64,000 bases of DNA from Leptodactylus fallax. Its lineage: Eukaryota > Chordata > Amphibia > Anura > Leptodactylidae. The position numbers and the translations under genes are program-made. The first letter of the stretch is position 1, and each line of letters starts with the position of its first letter. Location: NCBI GenBank assembly GCA_947044405.1, contig CAMRHE010000358.1:1550001-1614000 (forward strand), read 5' to 3'. The notes beneath the pieces were generated by a model. The model did not search any database. It was not told where the DNA came from and was given only the letters and a program-made list of their open reading frames with translations. Positions 9,611 through 20,741 of the stretch are shown here, piece after piece.

Positions 9611-12541
9611 TGCACAAGGTGCTGTGGGGGTGTAATAAACGAACAGGGAGCTGTGGGGGAGTGTAATAAACGAACAGGGAGCTGTGGGGGAGTGTAATAA
9701 ACGAACAGGGAGCTGTGGGGGAGTGTAATAAACGAACAGGGAGCTGTGGGGGAGTGTAATAAACGAACAGGGAGCTGTGGGGGAGTGTAATAAACGAACA
9801 GGGAGCTGTGGGGGAGTGTAATAAACGAACAGGGAGCTGTGGGGGAGTGTAATAAACGAACAGGGAGCTGTGGGGGAGTGTAATAAACGAACAGGGGGCT
9901 GTGGGGGAGTGTAATAAACGAACAGGGAGCTGTGGGGGAGTGTAATAAACGAACAGGGAGCTGTGGGGGAGTGTAATAAACGAACAGGGAGCTGTGGGGG
10001 AGTGTAATAAACGAACAGGGAGCTGTGGGGGAGTGTAATAAACGAACAGGGAGCTGTGGGGGAGTGTAATAAACGAACAGGGAGCTGTGGGGGAGTGTAA
10101 TAAACGAACAGGGAGCTGTGGGGGAGTGTAATAAACGAACAGGGAGCTGTGGGGGAGTGTAATAAACGAACAGGGAGCTGTGGGGGAGTGTAATAAACGA
10201 ACAGGGAGCTGTGGGGGAGTGTAATAAACGAACAGGGAGCTGTGGGGGAGTGTAATAAACGAACAGGGAGCTGTGGGGGAGTGTAATAAACGAACAGGGA
10301 GCTGTGGGGGAGTGTAATAAACGAACAGGGAGCTGTGGGGGAGTGTAATAAACGAACAGGGAGCTGTGGGGGAGTGTAATAAACGAACAGGGAGCTGTGG
10401 GGGAGTGTAATAAACGAACAGGGAGCTGTGGGGGAGTGTAATAAACGAACAGGGAGCTGTGGGGGAGTGTAATAAACGAACAGGGAGCTGTGGGGGAGTG
10501 TAATAAACGAACAGGGAGCTGTGGGGGAGTGTAATAAACGAACAGGGAGCTGTGGGGGAGTGTAATAAACGAACAGGGAGCTGTGGGGGAGTGTAATAAA
10601 CGAACAGGGAGCTGTGGGGGAGTGTAATAAACGAACAGGGAGCTGTGGGGGAGTGTAATAAACGAACAGGGAGCTGTGGGGGAGTGTAATAAACGAACAG
10701 GGAGCTGTGGGGGAGTGTAATAAACGAACAGGGAGCTGTGGGGGAGTGTAATAAACGAACAGGGAGCTGTGGGGGAGTGTAATAAACGAACAGGGAGCTG
10801 TGGGGGAGTGTAATAAACGAACAGGGAGCTGTGGGGGAGTGTAATAAACGATCAGGGAGCTGTGGGGGAGTGTAATAAACGAACAGGGAGCTGTGGGGGA
10901 GTGTAATAAACGAACAGGGAGCTGTGGGGGAGTGTAATAGACGAACAGGGAGCTGTGGGGGAGTGTAATAGACGAACAGGGAGCTGTGGGGGAGTGTAAT
11001 AGACGAACAGGGAGCTGTGGGGGAGTGTAATAGACGAACAGGGAGCTGTGGGGGAGTGTAATAGACGAACAGGGAGCTGTGGGGGAGTGTAATAGACGAA
11101 CAGGGAGCTGTGGGGGAGTGTAATAGACGAACAGGGAGCTGTGGGGGAGTGTAATAGACGAACAGGGAGCTGTGGGGGAGTGTAATAGACGAACAGGGAG
11201 CTGTGGGGGAGTGTAATAGACGAACAGGGAGCTGTGGGGGAGTGTAATAGACGAACAGGGAGCTGTGGGGGAGTGTAATAGACGAACAGGGAGCTGTGGG
11301 GGAGTGTAATAGACGAACAGGGAGCTGTGGGGGAGTGTAATAGACGAACATGGAGCTGTGGGGGAGTGTAATAAACGAACAGGGAGCTGTGGGGGAGTGT
11401 AATAAACGAACAGGGAGCTGTGGGGGAGTGTAATACACGAACATTAGCTGTGGGGGAGTGTAATAGACGAACAGGGAGCTGTGGGGGAGTGTAATAAACG
11501 AACAGGGAGCTGTGGGGGAGTGTAATAAACGAACATTAGCTGTGGGGGAATGTAATAAACGAACATTAGCTGTGGGGGAATGTAATAAATGAAGGGAGCT
11601 GTGGGGGAGTGTAATAAACGAACAGGGAGCTGTGGGGGAGTGTAATAAACGAACATTAGCTGTGGGGGAATGTAATAAATGAAGGGAGCTGTGGGGGAGT
11701 GTAATAAACGAACATGGAGCTGTGGGGGAGTGTAATAAACGAACAGGGAGCTGTGGGGGAGTGTAATAAACGAACATGGAGCTGTGGGGGAGTGTAATAG
11801 ACGAACATTAGCTGTGGGGGAGTGTAATAGACGAACAGGGAGCTGTGGGGGAGTGTAATAAACGAACAGGGAGCTGTGGGGGAGTGTAATAAACGAACAG
11901 GGAGCTGTGGGGGAGTGTAATAAACGAACAGGGAGCTGTGGGGGAGTGTAATAAACGAACAGGGAGCTGTGGGGGAGTGTAATAAACGAACAGGGAGCTG
12001 TGGGGGAGTGTAATAAACGAACATGGAGCTGTGGGGGAGTGTAATAAACGAACATTAGCTGTGGGGGAGTGTAATAGACGAACAGGGAGCTGTGGGGGAG
12101 TGTAATAAACGAACAGGGAGCTGTGGGGGAGTGTAATAAACGAACATGGAGCTGTGGGGGAGTGTAATAAACGAACATTAGCGGTGGGGGAATGTAATAA
12201 ATGAAGGGAGCTGTGGGGGAGTGTAATAAACGAACAGGGAGCTGTGGGGGAGTGTAATAAACGAACATGGAGCTGTGGGGGAGTGTAATAAACGAACATT
12301 AGCTGTGGGGGAGTGTAATAAACGAACAGGGAGCTGTGGGGGAGTGTAATAAACGAACATGGAGCTGTGGGGGAGTGTAATAAACGAACAGGGAGCTGTG
12401 GGGGAGTGTAATAAACGAACATTAGCTGTGGGGGAGTGTAATAGACGAACAGGGAGTTGTGGGGGAGTGTAATAAACGAACAGGGAGCTGTGGGGGAGTG
12501 TAATAAACGAACATGGAGCAGTGAGGGAGTGTAATAAATGA
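9611..12541. repeat. 31-bp minisatellite, about 94 units, in EPM2A intron 1
   Basis: The unit on the + strand is gggagctgtgggggagtgtaa followed by taaacgaaca. Because 31 is not a multiple of three and the minus strand has no stop in any phase of the unit, it yields minus-strand open frames up to 737 codons that cycle through three frames with a 31-residue period. These are not genes: no start context, no homology, and pure repeat. The array has zones: homogeneous aataaacg units (9617-10930), a block of aatagacg units (10936-11345), then a mixed zone with 30-bp acattagctg and shorter atgaaggg variants. Confidence 0.97.
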
Positions 12542-12615
12542 TCAGTATAATGCTCGAAGCATTGTATAAAGTATGCATGCATCCAGATAAATAGTACACA
12601 CAATGAGGCAAATTT

Positions 12616-12851
12616 ACACTAGGTTCACACTAGGGTTCATCTCTCCGTCATTCGGATCCACATGGGGACCTGAACGACTGAGAGCCTGTCCGCTTAAAAA
12701 GCAGTTACCTGCCAGGTCTGTCAGGTTTCCGCCAGTTTTATACTGAAACCGGAAAAAAAAAAAAAAAAGTGCTCCTTGCAGTACATTTCTCTCTGCTGAT
12801 TTTAGGCGGAATCTGAGGCAGACTCCAACACAGATGTGAACGTAGCCTTAG
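12616..12851. mobile_element. Possible MITE, 'ttcacac...gtgaacgtagcctta' type
   Basis: The left part actaggttcacactag faces the right end gatgtgaacgtagcctta. A related right end occurs at about 43890. Boundaries are uncertain. Confidence 0.45.
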
Positions 12852-13909
12852 TAAGTCTGGCATATAGTGCTCCAATCTTAGGAAATGACCCCAGCAGAGA
12901 GTGAGAGATTTACGGTGCCGTGCGAAAGTATTTGGCCCCCTTGAACTTTTCAACCTTTTGCCACATTTCAGGCTTCAAACATAAGGATATAAAATGTTAA
13001 TTCTTTGGTGAAGAATCAACAACAAGTGGGACACAATCGTGAAGTGGAACGAAATTTATTGGATATTTTAAACTTTTGTAAAAAATAAAAAACTAAAAAG
13101 TGGGGCGTGCCAAATTATTCGGCCCCCTTAAGTTAATACTTTGTAGCGCCACCTTTTGCTGCGATTACAGCTGCAAGTCGCTTGGGGTATGTCTCTATCA
13201 GTTTTGCACATCGAGAGACTGAAATTCTTGCCCATTCTTCCTTGGAAAACAGCTGGAGCTCAGTGAGGTTGGATGGAGAGCGTTTGTGAACAGCAGTTTT
13301 CAGCTCTTTCCACAGATTCTCGATTTGGATTCAGGTCTGGTCTATGACTTGGCCATTCTAACACCTGGATACGTTTATTTGTGAACCATTCCATTGTAGA
13401 TTTTGCTTTATGTTTGGGATTATTGTCTTGTTGGAAGATTATTATTATTATTATTGTTTATTTATATAGCACCATTAATTCCATGGTGCTTTACATTTGC
13501 GGATTTACATACGGTACACCAGATATACAAAAAACAGATAATACTAACAGAGACTAACTGGTACAGTGGGATAGAGGGCCCTGCCCGCAAGGGCTTACTA
13601 TCTATGAGGGAAGAGGGATAGAGACAGAAGGTGGGGGTAAAGGCTGCTCAGGTGGTGGTGTGGTGACAGTAGCGTTATTGGAGGTTGTAGGCTTTCTTGA
13701 ATAGGTGAGTCTTCAGGGGCGTCTTGAAGTTTGTGACTGTGGGGGACAGTCTTATGTGTCTTGGTAATGAGTTCCAGAGTATGGGGGATGCCCGGGAGAC
13801 GTCTTGGAGTCGATTGTGTGAAGAGCGGATAAGAGTAGAGCAGAGTAGGAGATCTTTGGAGGATTGGAGGTTACGTGCGGGCAGGTAGCGGGAGATTAGG
13901 TCGGAGATA

Positions 13910-15539
13910 CAGTACAGACCAAAAGTTTGGACACACCTTCTCATTCCAAGAGTTTTCTGTATTTTCATGAATATAAAAATTGTAGATTCACACTGAAGGG
14001 ATCAAACTATGAATTAACACATGTAGAATTATATACTTAACAGAAAAGTGTGAAACAACTAAAAATATGTCTTATATTCTAGGTTCTTCAAAGTAGCCAC
14101 CTTTTGCTTTGATTACTGCTTTGCACACTCTTGGCATTCTCTTGATGAGCTTCAAGAGGTAGTCACCTGAAATGGTTTTCACTTCACAGGTGTGCCCTGT
14201 CAGGTTTAATAAGTGGGATTTCTTGCCTTAGAAATGGGGTTGGGACCATCAGTTGTGTTGTTCAGAAGTCAGGTGGATACACAGCTGATAGTCCTACTGA
14301 ATGGAGTGTTAGAATTTGTATTATGGCAAGAAAAAATCAGCTAAGTAAAGAAAAACGAGTGGCCATCATTACGTTAAGAAATGAAGGTCAGTCAGTCCGA
14401 AAAAATTGGGAAAACTTTGAAAGTGTCCCCAAGTGCAGTGGCCAAAACCATCAAGCGCTACAAAGAAACTGGCTCACATGAGGACCACCCCAGGAAAGGA
14501 AGACCAAGAGTCACCTCTGCTGCGGAGGATAAGTTAATCCGAGTCACCAGCCTCAGAAATCGCAGGTTTACAGCAGCTCAGATTAGAGACCAGGTCAATG
14601 CCACACAGAGTTCTAGCAGCAGACATATCTCTAAAACAACTGTTAAAAGGAGACTGTGTGCAGCAGGCCTTCATGGTAAAATAGCTGCTAGGAAACCACT
14701 GCTAAGGACAGGCAACAAGCAGAAGAGACTTGTTTGGGCTAAAGAACACAAGGAATGGACATTAGACCAGTGGAAATCTGTGCTTTGGTCTGATGAGTCC
14801 AAATTTGAGATCTTTGGTTCCAACCACCGTGTCTTTGTGCGATGCAGAAAAGGTGAACGAATGGACTCTACATGCCTGGTTCCCACCGTGAAGCATGGAG
14901 GAGGAGGTGTGATGGTGTGGGGGTGCTTTGCTGGTGACACTGTTGGGGATTTATTCAGAATTGAAGGAATACTGAACCAGCATGGTTACCACAGCATCTT
15001 GCAGCGGCATGCTATTCTATCCGGTTTGCGTTTAGTTGGACCATCATTTATTTTTCAACAGGACAATGACCCCAAACACACCTCCAGACTGTGTAAGGGC
15101 TATTTGACCAAGAAGGAGAGTGATGGGGTGCTACGCCAGATGACCTGGCCTCCACAGTCACCAGACCTGAACCCAATCGAGATGGTTTGGGGTGAGCTGG
15201 ACCGCAGAGTGAAGGCAAAAGGGCCAACAAGTGCTAAGCATCTCTGGGAACTCCTTCAAGACTGTTGGAAGACCATTTCAGGTGACTACCTCTTGAAGCT
15301 CATCAAGAGAATGCCAAGAGTGTGCAAAGCAGTAATCAAAGCAAAAGGTGGCTACTTTGAAGAACCTAGAATATAAGACATATTTTCAGTTGTTTCACAC
15401 TTTTTTGTTAAGTATATAATTCCACATGTGTTAATTCATAGTTTTGATGCCTTCAGTGTGAATCTACAATTTTTATAGTCATGAAAATACAGAAAACTCT
15501 TGGAATGAGAAGGTGTGTCCAAACTTTTGGTCTGTACTG
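13910..15539 (+). mobile_element. Tc1/mariner element B (1630 bp), near-complete, inserted in the LINE
   Basis: The inverted ends cagtacagaccaaaagtttg and its complement ccaaacttttggtctgtactg lie between TA duplications at 13908-13909 and 15540-15541. The terminal repeats run at least 90 bp with few differences. It holds one transposase frame with a single N-terminal frameshift. The spacing of its catalytic residues matches the DD38E group. Confidence 0.94.
14323..15376 (+). pseudogene. DD38E-type Tc1 transposase with one N-terminal frameshift
   Basis: The natural start is probably the ATG at 14323 (MARKNQLSKEKRV). A run of six A at 14400-14405 has one base too many relative to the reading frame, so the long frame restarts at 14381 and gives 331 codons. 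Within that frame the helix-turn-helix region reaches GRPRVTS near residue 42, WSDESKFEIFG carries the first catalytic Asp (138), FQQDNDPKHTS the second (228), and SPDLNPIEMVW the Glu (267). That leaves 38 residues between the last two, as described for DD38E 'Intruder' elements. No other defect is visible. An internal start would lack the first DNA-binding helix, so it is probably inactive, though young. Confidence 0.9.
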
Positions 15540-16954
15540 TATATGGAGGGGACAGGTTGTGGATGGCTTTGTATGTCATTTGAACTCTATTCGCTGGGCA
15601 ACGGGGAGCCAGTGAAGGGATTGGCAGAGGGGAGCGCCAATGAAGAATGGGGGGAGAGGTGTATTAGGCGAGCAGCACAGTTTAAAGTGGACTGGAGGGG
15701 GGGTGAGGGTGTTAGCTGGGAGGCCATAGAGAAGGGTGTTACAGTAGTCTAGGCGTAGATTATGAGGGCGTGGACTAGCAACTTTGTAGTTTCAGGGGTG
15801 ATAAATCTCCATCCCAGTCTCAGGTCTTTTGCAGACTCCAACAGGTTTTCTTCCAGAATGGTCCTGTATTTGGCTCCATCTTCCATCAATTTTAACCATC
15901 TTCCCTGTCCCTGCTGAAGAAAAGCAGGCCCAAACCATGATGCTGCCACCACCATGTTTGACAGTGGGGATGGTGTGTTCAGGGTGATGAGCTTTGTTGC
16001 TTTTACGCCAAACATATCGTTTTGCATTGTGGCCAAAAAGTTCGATTTTAGTTTCATCTGACCAGAGCACCTTCTTCCACATGTTTGGTGTGTCTCCCAG
16101 GTGGCTTGTGGCAAACTTTAAACAAGACTTTTTATAGATATCTTTGAGAAATGGCTTTCTTCTTGCCACTCTTCCATAAAGGCCAGATTTGTGCAGTGTA
16201 CGACTGATTGTTGTCTTATGGACAGACTCTCCCACCTCAGCTGTAGATCTCTGTAGTTCATCCAGAGTGATCATGGGCCTCTTGGCTGCATCTCTGATCA
16301 GTCTTCTCCTTGTTTGAGATGAAAGTTTACAGGCACGGCCGGGTCTTGGTAGATTTGCAGTGGTCTGATACTCCTTCCATTTCAATATGATCGCTTGCAC
16401 AGTGATCCTTGGGATGTTTAAAGTTTGGGAAATCTTTTTGTATCCAAATCTGGCTTTAAACTTCTCCACAACAGTATCACAGACCTGCCTGGTGTGTTCC
16501 TTGGTCTTCATGATGCTCTCTGTGCTTTAAACAGAACCCTGCGACTATCACAGAGCAGGTGCATTTATACGGAGACTTGATTACACACAGGTGGATTATA
16601 TTTATCATCATCAGTCATTTAGGACAACATTGGATCATTCAGAGATCCTCACTGAACTTCTGGAGTGAGTTTGCTGCACTGAAAGTAAAGGGGCCGAATA
16701 ATATTGCACGCCCCACTTTTCAGTTTTTTATTTTTTACAAAAGTTTAAAATAACCAATAAATTTCGTTCCACTTCACAGTTATGTCCCACTTGTTGTTGA
16801 TTCTTCACCAAAAAATTAACATTTTATATCCTTATGTTTGAAGCCTGAAATGTGGCAAAAGGTTGAAAAGTTCAAGGGGGCCGAATACTTTCGCAAGGCA
16901 CTGTATGAAGAGGCTGCAGCCTCTTCATAAATCTGTTAGACTTCTTGGAGCAAG

Positions 16955-16997
16955 AATGGAAATCTACACCAGGTAGGAACTGGTGTAGATTTCCATT
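16955..16997. other. Perfect 18-bp hairpin next to the Tc1 end
   Basis: aatggaaatctacaccag is followed by a 7-base loop and its exact complement. It may be the core of a small degraded inverted-repeat element. It is too short to call a microRNA precursor. Confidence 0.6.
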
Positions 16998-17987
16998 TTA
17001 ACTCACAACAGGAAACTGGCCTTGACCCAATCCCCACCCTACACTTCCCACATCTGCAGAATGAGGTGGGTGAGGCGCTGTTTGAGGTGCATGTTTGGCG
17101 CAAGAAGGTTTCTTCTGCCAAAGTGCGCCTTAATGTCATCAGTTTGTCTCAATGACCTTATAGAAACTGTCATACAGTGTCCAAATGCAAGTGCAGTACT
17201 GCAACCAGATAAACAGCGCATGAAATGTCAAGACAGATTATGCATAAAGCACTTGCAGTTAAATAGTGGAGCTATTACTGCATGTAAAGCTGGGTGATTA
17301 GGTAGATTAATTTGATTAATTCACCATCTGGGAGCCTCATGGTTTTGGTTGTCAACAGAATCATAAAATCGATTTAATTTGCATAAGCCTGCCCCCATCC
17401 CTTCAGCAGTGTTGTGCCACTGATATCTGCAGGGTTCAAGGTGCTGTTTGAGCCTATGTAGCAGCGCCTGTGTATTTTTTTATTTTTTTTTTAATCTTTA
17501 AATATATCCCCGGAAGGACCTGCCAATGGCCCAAGTATAGTAGGTGTCTGGTGAGCAGAGAGTGAGCAGCTGCAGTTGGCCCCATCCCCTTGTTAGCGTC
17601 TCGATGAGCAGGCAGCAGGAGTATGGAGCTTTGTCCCTTCAAGAGCAAGTAAGATGGGAGAGAAGCAGGGGCAGTTATAGGAATGGAGTACAGGTACTTA
17701 GTAAAAATTTAGGAACTTAGGAAGGGCTAGGTCTGGAGGAGGTGAGTACAGTGGGGACTCAGACTAGCAATATAATACAGTTATGTATTGTGAGCAGTTT
17801 AAGGGGTGGGTGCTAGTTTGCGACTGGCACTGTTTAATGGGTGAGTGCTACTTTGTGGCTGGTACTGCCATGTGCCTATTGTTGGAAATACCACTACAAA
17901 TACTACACTACAAATAGTGCCAGACATTTAGCAGTGCCTATCATATAGCTCATTTCCCTGTATGATCTATTAAAGAGTATCTATGTA
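16998..17987. other. Unassigned intronic interval
   Basis: No coding exon or clear repeat boundary was recognised. Short open frames on both strands have no family features. Confidence 0.5.
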
Positions 17988-18396
17988 AGGCTGGTTTATG
18001 TTGTGGAGAAATAAAATGTTTCATAGTGCATCCACTGCACTAGGTAAGCTGACTTACTAATATATACTGTATACGCCTGGCCCCCTATCTCCCCCATTTT
18101 TAGGTTGCAGAGGGGAGACAGAAATCTCCTTCCTCTGCCTCCCCTGCTGCCACTCCGACTCTTGGTCACGTGACTGTCTCTGTTCTACTGCTACTTGTCC
18201 ATAGAGTAGAATTGGATCAGTCACATGACCGAGAGTTGAGCCACAGCAGGGGAGGCAGTGAAATGTGACTTCTGGTTTCCCATTGCACTCTGCGAACCTA
18301 ACAATGCAGGCAATGGGGGACTGGCATATATTTTAGTAAGTAGGCTTATCCATTGCAGTGAATGCACTACAACTTTATTTCCCTACATAACCCCTT
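17988..18396. mobile_element. Palindromic MITE
   Basis: The left arm (ggagaaataaaatgtttca, tgcatccactgca, cttactaatatata) is repeated inverted on the right (tatattttagtaag, tgcagtgaatgca, actttatttccctacataac). The centre is near 18190. No coding capacity. Confidence 0.7.
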
Positions 18397-19093
18397 CAAT
18401 GTTTGTGATTGGATCAGAGCAACAGACTTTAAAACTGCCAGTTTGATGGATACAGATGGAAGACTTTTATTTTGTATCCATTACATTAACAGCAGTGTAG
18501 AAATAAAAAAAGAATAGCAATGTACACGTTCTGTGGATCAGTTTGTATTGTATTAGAGTATTAATATATACTGATTATCTGCATAATGTGTACATTGCTT
18601 TATTGCACCCCATCCTTTTAAATTATGCTGCACAGTTCAGTGAGCTGGAGCCTGGGGGAGTCTTATATATCCCATGCAGGCTTTCACCTCCTGATACCAG
18701 CTATGAATGACAATAAACAAGAAAAGAACAAGAAAATCAAGATTAAAATCACTCATAACCTTACAAATATCTACAATTTTATTTTTAGACGATATCGCTC
18801 AGCCTTAACTGCATCCTAATAAATAGTGAAAACATGGCCCAGATAAATAGTGGACTATTTCTTCTCCTGTACACTTTTTTTTTTTTTTTTTTTTTTTACT
18901 AGACTTCTTTGCATCTCTGTCATAAAGTAATTGGTTTATCTTTCTTCTTTGCTTCACTCCTCTGGAGATAGCTATGGGTTTAACGTTTTAGGTGAATAGC
19001 ATTGTCATTCATAAGCCCCTTAACTTTGTTTTGCTCTCATTATAATCTGCTACAATTGACTGTATAGAATGTGGAACCCATATAAAAAGTCAT
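18397..19093. other. Unassigned intronic interval with poly-T tract
   Basis: No gene seen. A run of over 20 T lies at about 18876-18897. Confidence 0.5.
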
Positions 19094-19447
19094 TAAGGTT
19101 AAAGCCCCACGTAATGAGTCGCGGCCAAAAAGCGCTGTTAGAAAAAACGCAGCAGAAATGCATTTTGGTTTTTCCTACAGTGCTTTTAACAGAAAGTCCA
19201 AAGAGTTTTCCTCTGCGGACTTTCTGCTTCCATTATAACTATACGGAAACCACCAGCGTTTCCGTAAGTATAATTGGCATGCTGCGATTTGCAAAAAAGC
19301 AAGCATTTTTGAAATCGCGGCATTTCCACTGCGGATTATTTTCTGCAATGTGGATGGGAGTAGCCAGAATCCCATCCACTTTGCAGTTACTGTAAAACGC
19401 AACAGTTTTTGCCACGACGTTTATGCTACGTGGAGCCCCCACCTAAA
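19094..19447. mobile_element. MITE, 'aaggcccca...tggggcc' family, copy 2
   Basis: The left end ttaaagccccacgtaatg faces gctacgtggagcccccacc. The inner palindrome includes ggaaaccaccagcgtttccg, and actttctgcttccattataa is shared with copies near 600 and 28810. It is non-coding. Confidence 0.75.
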
Positions 19448-19989
19448 GGGATACTCCAGTTTTTTTTTTTTTGCTTATATTTTCTGAAAGACCATCCCCT
19501 CAGTATTAATAGTGTCTTCTAGATATGTCAAAGCAAAAAGATATAAAACTTCACATTTATTGAACACTCTGATAGTGGTACTAATACAGAACTGACATCC
19601 TGTTTTGTGATATAAATTCAGTCCCTATAAGTATTAATAGTGTCACAGTGTCTTTATTTATCCTACTTTCACCTTCAGTAATTCCCAACATCACAGCATT
19701 TTTTTTTCTAGCATGGATTGCTGTGTAAACAGGAAATTTGCTGCCTGACAGCTACCATGTCACATCAAATTCTTTCATTACGCCCTCCCCCCCTCATTTT
19801 TCTGTCCTAGCTCTTCTGTGAAAATGCCCCATCTGCCTCTCACATAATTTACTCCCTATAGACTCTCTCACATACTGCCCATAGTTCTACCTCTCTCTCA
19901 CAGTCAGTTCACTATGGCTCCACTACCTTCTCCAGTGCTATCAGTGTTGAGTCTAGAATGGAGTGGTTTAAATCAGGTGTGTTGTGAAT

Positions 19990-20003
19990 TCAGTAGGTGG
20001 CAC
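19990..20003 (+). promoter_or_regulatory. CTCF-like motif, left MITE end
   Basis: tcagtaggtggcac differs from the CCASYAGRKGGCRS consensus only at the first base. Confidence 0.45.
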
Positions 20004-20200
20004 TGCCTCAACTCCGGGATTGTTAGCTGTGTGGTCTGGGAGGCTCTACCTGCCAGCCCATCACAGCTAAAACACCTGGAGCCTCGGCATTTTCGGGTGT
20101 TGCATTGTTTAAGTATCGGCTAACTCTTGTCTCTCCTATATGCACTCTAACCTGCCTGGATAGAGCAGGTGGTGCCTCATACTAACAGTCACTGGAGGCA

Positions 20201-20214
20201 GCGCCACCTACTGG
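20201..20214 (-). promoter_or_regulatory. CTCF-like motif, right MITE end
   Basis: The reverse complement CCAGTAGGTGGCGC fits the CCASYAGRKGGCRS consensus at every position. It faces the left motif, so the pair is convergent. Confidence 0.5.
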
Positions 20215-20741
20215 ATCCACAGCATACCAGGCAGCACCTGATTTTACCCACTCTATTCTAGCATGTATCCTGCTATCAGCAGCTTACAGGACCTATGGTG
20301 ACCTTATCCTCACAGTCCCCGGAACGGAAAGGTATATAGTATTATCTCTGCAGTGTTTTTAAGAACAGAAAATAGTCATGGGTACAGATGTCAGACATGG
20401 AGTTAGATAGTAAACATGGATGACAGCATCAGCAATAGCAAAAATGTCAACTCACCTGGGTTTCCCGGGAGTCTCCCATTTTCAGGCCACTTCACCCAGT
20501 CAGTGCTTACTTTGATCTGGTTGTTGCTTCAATACTGTTCATAAATTTTCATCAGGTTTTAACTGGGTTTCGATCCTGGGATGTTGTATATGAAAGCTTC
20601 CTGCTATCCTAATGGTTGAGACCAAGGATCTACTATTTTTAATGAGGGGATTTTCTTTGATCAAAACTTCAGTAGTATTCTTCTTTACATCCATAATGTA
20701 TTGGTGTGTGTATGTATACTGTATGTGTATATATATATATA

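Larger units (their letters stand above)
13440..15799 (-). mobile_element. L2-like LINE 3' fragment (itself split by a Tc1)
   Basis: On the minus strand the coding remnant reads LPVAQRIEFK, then ISDLISRYLPARNLQS, SRASPILWNSLPRHIR and FKTPLKTHLFKKAYNL. This is the C-terminal tail typical of L2/CR1-clade reverse transcriptase ORFs. It ends in a 3' tail with ggtgctatataaataaac and an ATT-repeat at 13440-13456, the L2-type simple-repeat end. GAT occurs at both junctions (13437-13439, 15800-15802). It lacks the reverse transcriptase core and is dead. The Tc1 at 13910-15539 is inserted in its coding part. Confidence 0.85.
13133..16511 (-). pseudogene. Tc1-type transposase pseudogene split by LINE insertion
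   Basis: The N-terminal part (ATG at 16509-16511) has the helix-turn-helix region with KISQTLNIPRITVQ, then WSDETKIELFG as the first catalytic motif and VKHGGG. The reading frame then runs into the inserted LINE. The C-terminal part lies at 13133-13439, ending ATKY and stop. Immediately before the insertion the sister's MDGAKFR region is altered by a small deletion, giving a frameshift. Disrupted by both events, it cannot encode an active DD34E transposase. Confidence 0.92.
12913..16903 (-). mobile_element. Tc1/mariner element (family 'cagtgccttgcgaaag'), split by an L2-like LINE
   Basis: The inverted ends cggtgccgtgcgaaagta and ctttcgcaaggcactg are flanked by TA at 12911-12912 and 16904-16905. 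Its transposase runs on the minus strand and is cut by a 2360-bp insertion (13440-15799) with GAT at both junctions. An uninterrupted sister at 32959-34589 confirms the empty-site sequence. Confidence 0.93.
19953..20261. mobile_element. MITE (309 bp) with CTCF-like motif in both inverted ends
   Basis: The left end ctagaatggagtggtttaaa and the complement of the right end (ctagaatagagtgggtaaaa) are inverted repeats about 65 bp long. Each contains cagtaggtggc: left at 19990-20003, right as gcgccacctactgg at 20201-20214. The interior is non-coding. Superfamily is not determined; the ctag termini make the target duplication ambiguous. Confidence 0.8.

Noticed and set aside
9611..12541. CRISPR array
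   Set aside because: The repeats are directly contiguous with no unique spacers, in vertebrate DNA.
9564..12611. Long minus-strand open frames (737, 274, 267 codons) of LLHSPTAPCSF-type repeats as a repetitive protein gene
   Set aside because: They are translations of a 31-bp minisatellite in all three phases, with no non-repeat domain, homology or start context.
13675..13968. 97-codon minus-strand frame as a host gene
   Set aside because: It is the C-terminal tail of an L2-like LINE fused by chance to Tc1 terminal sequence.
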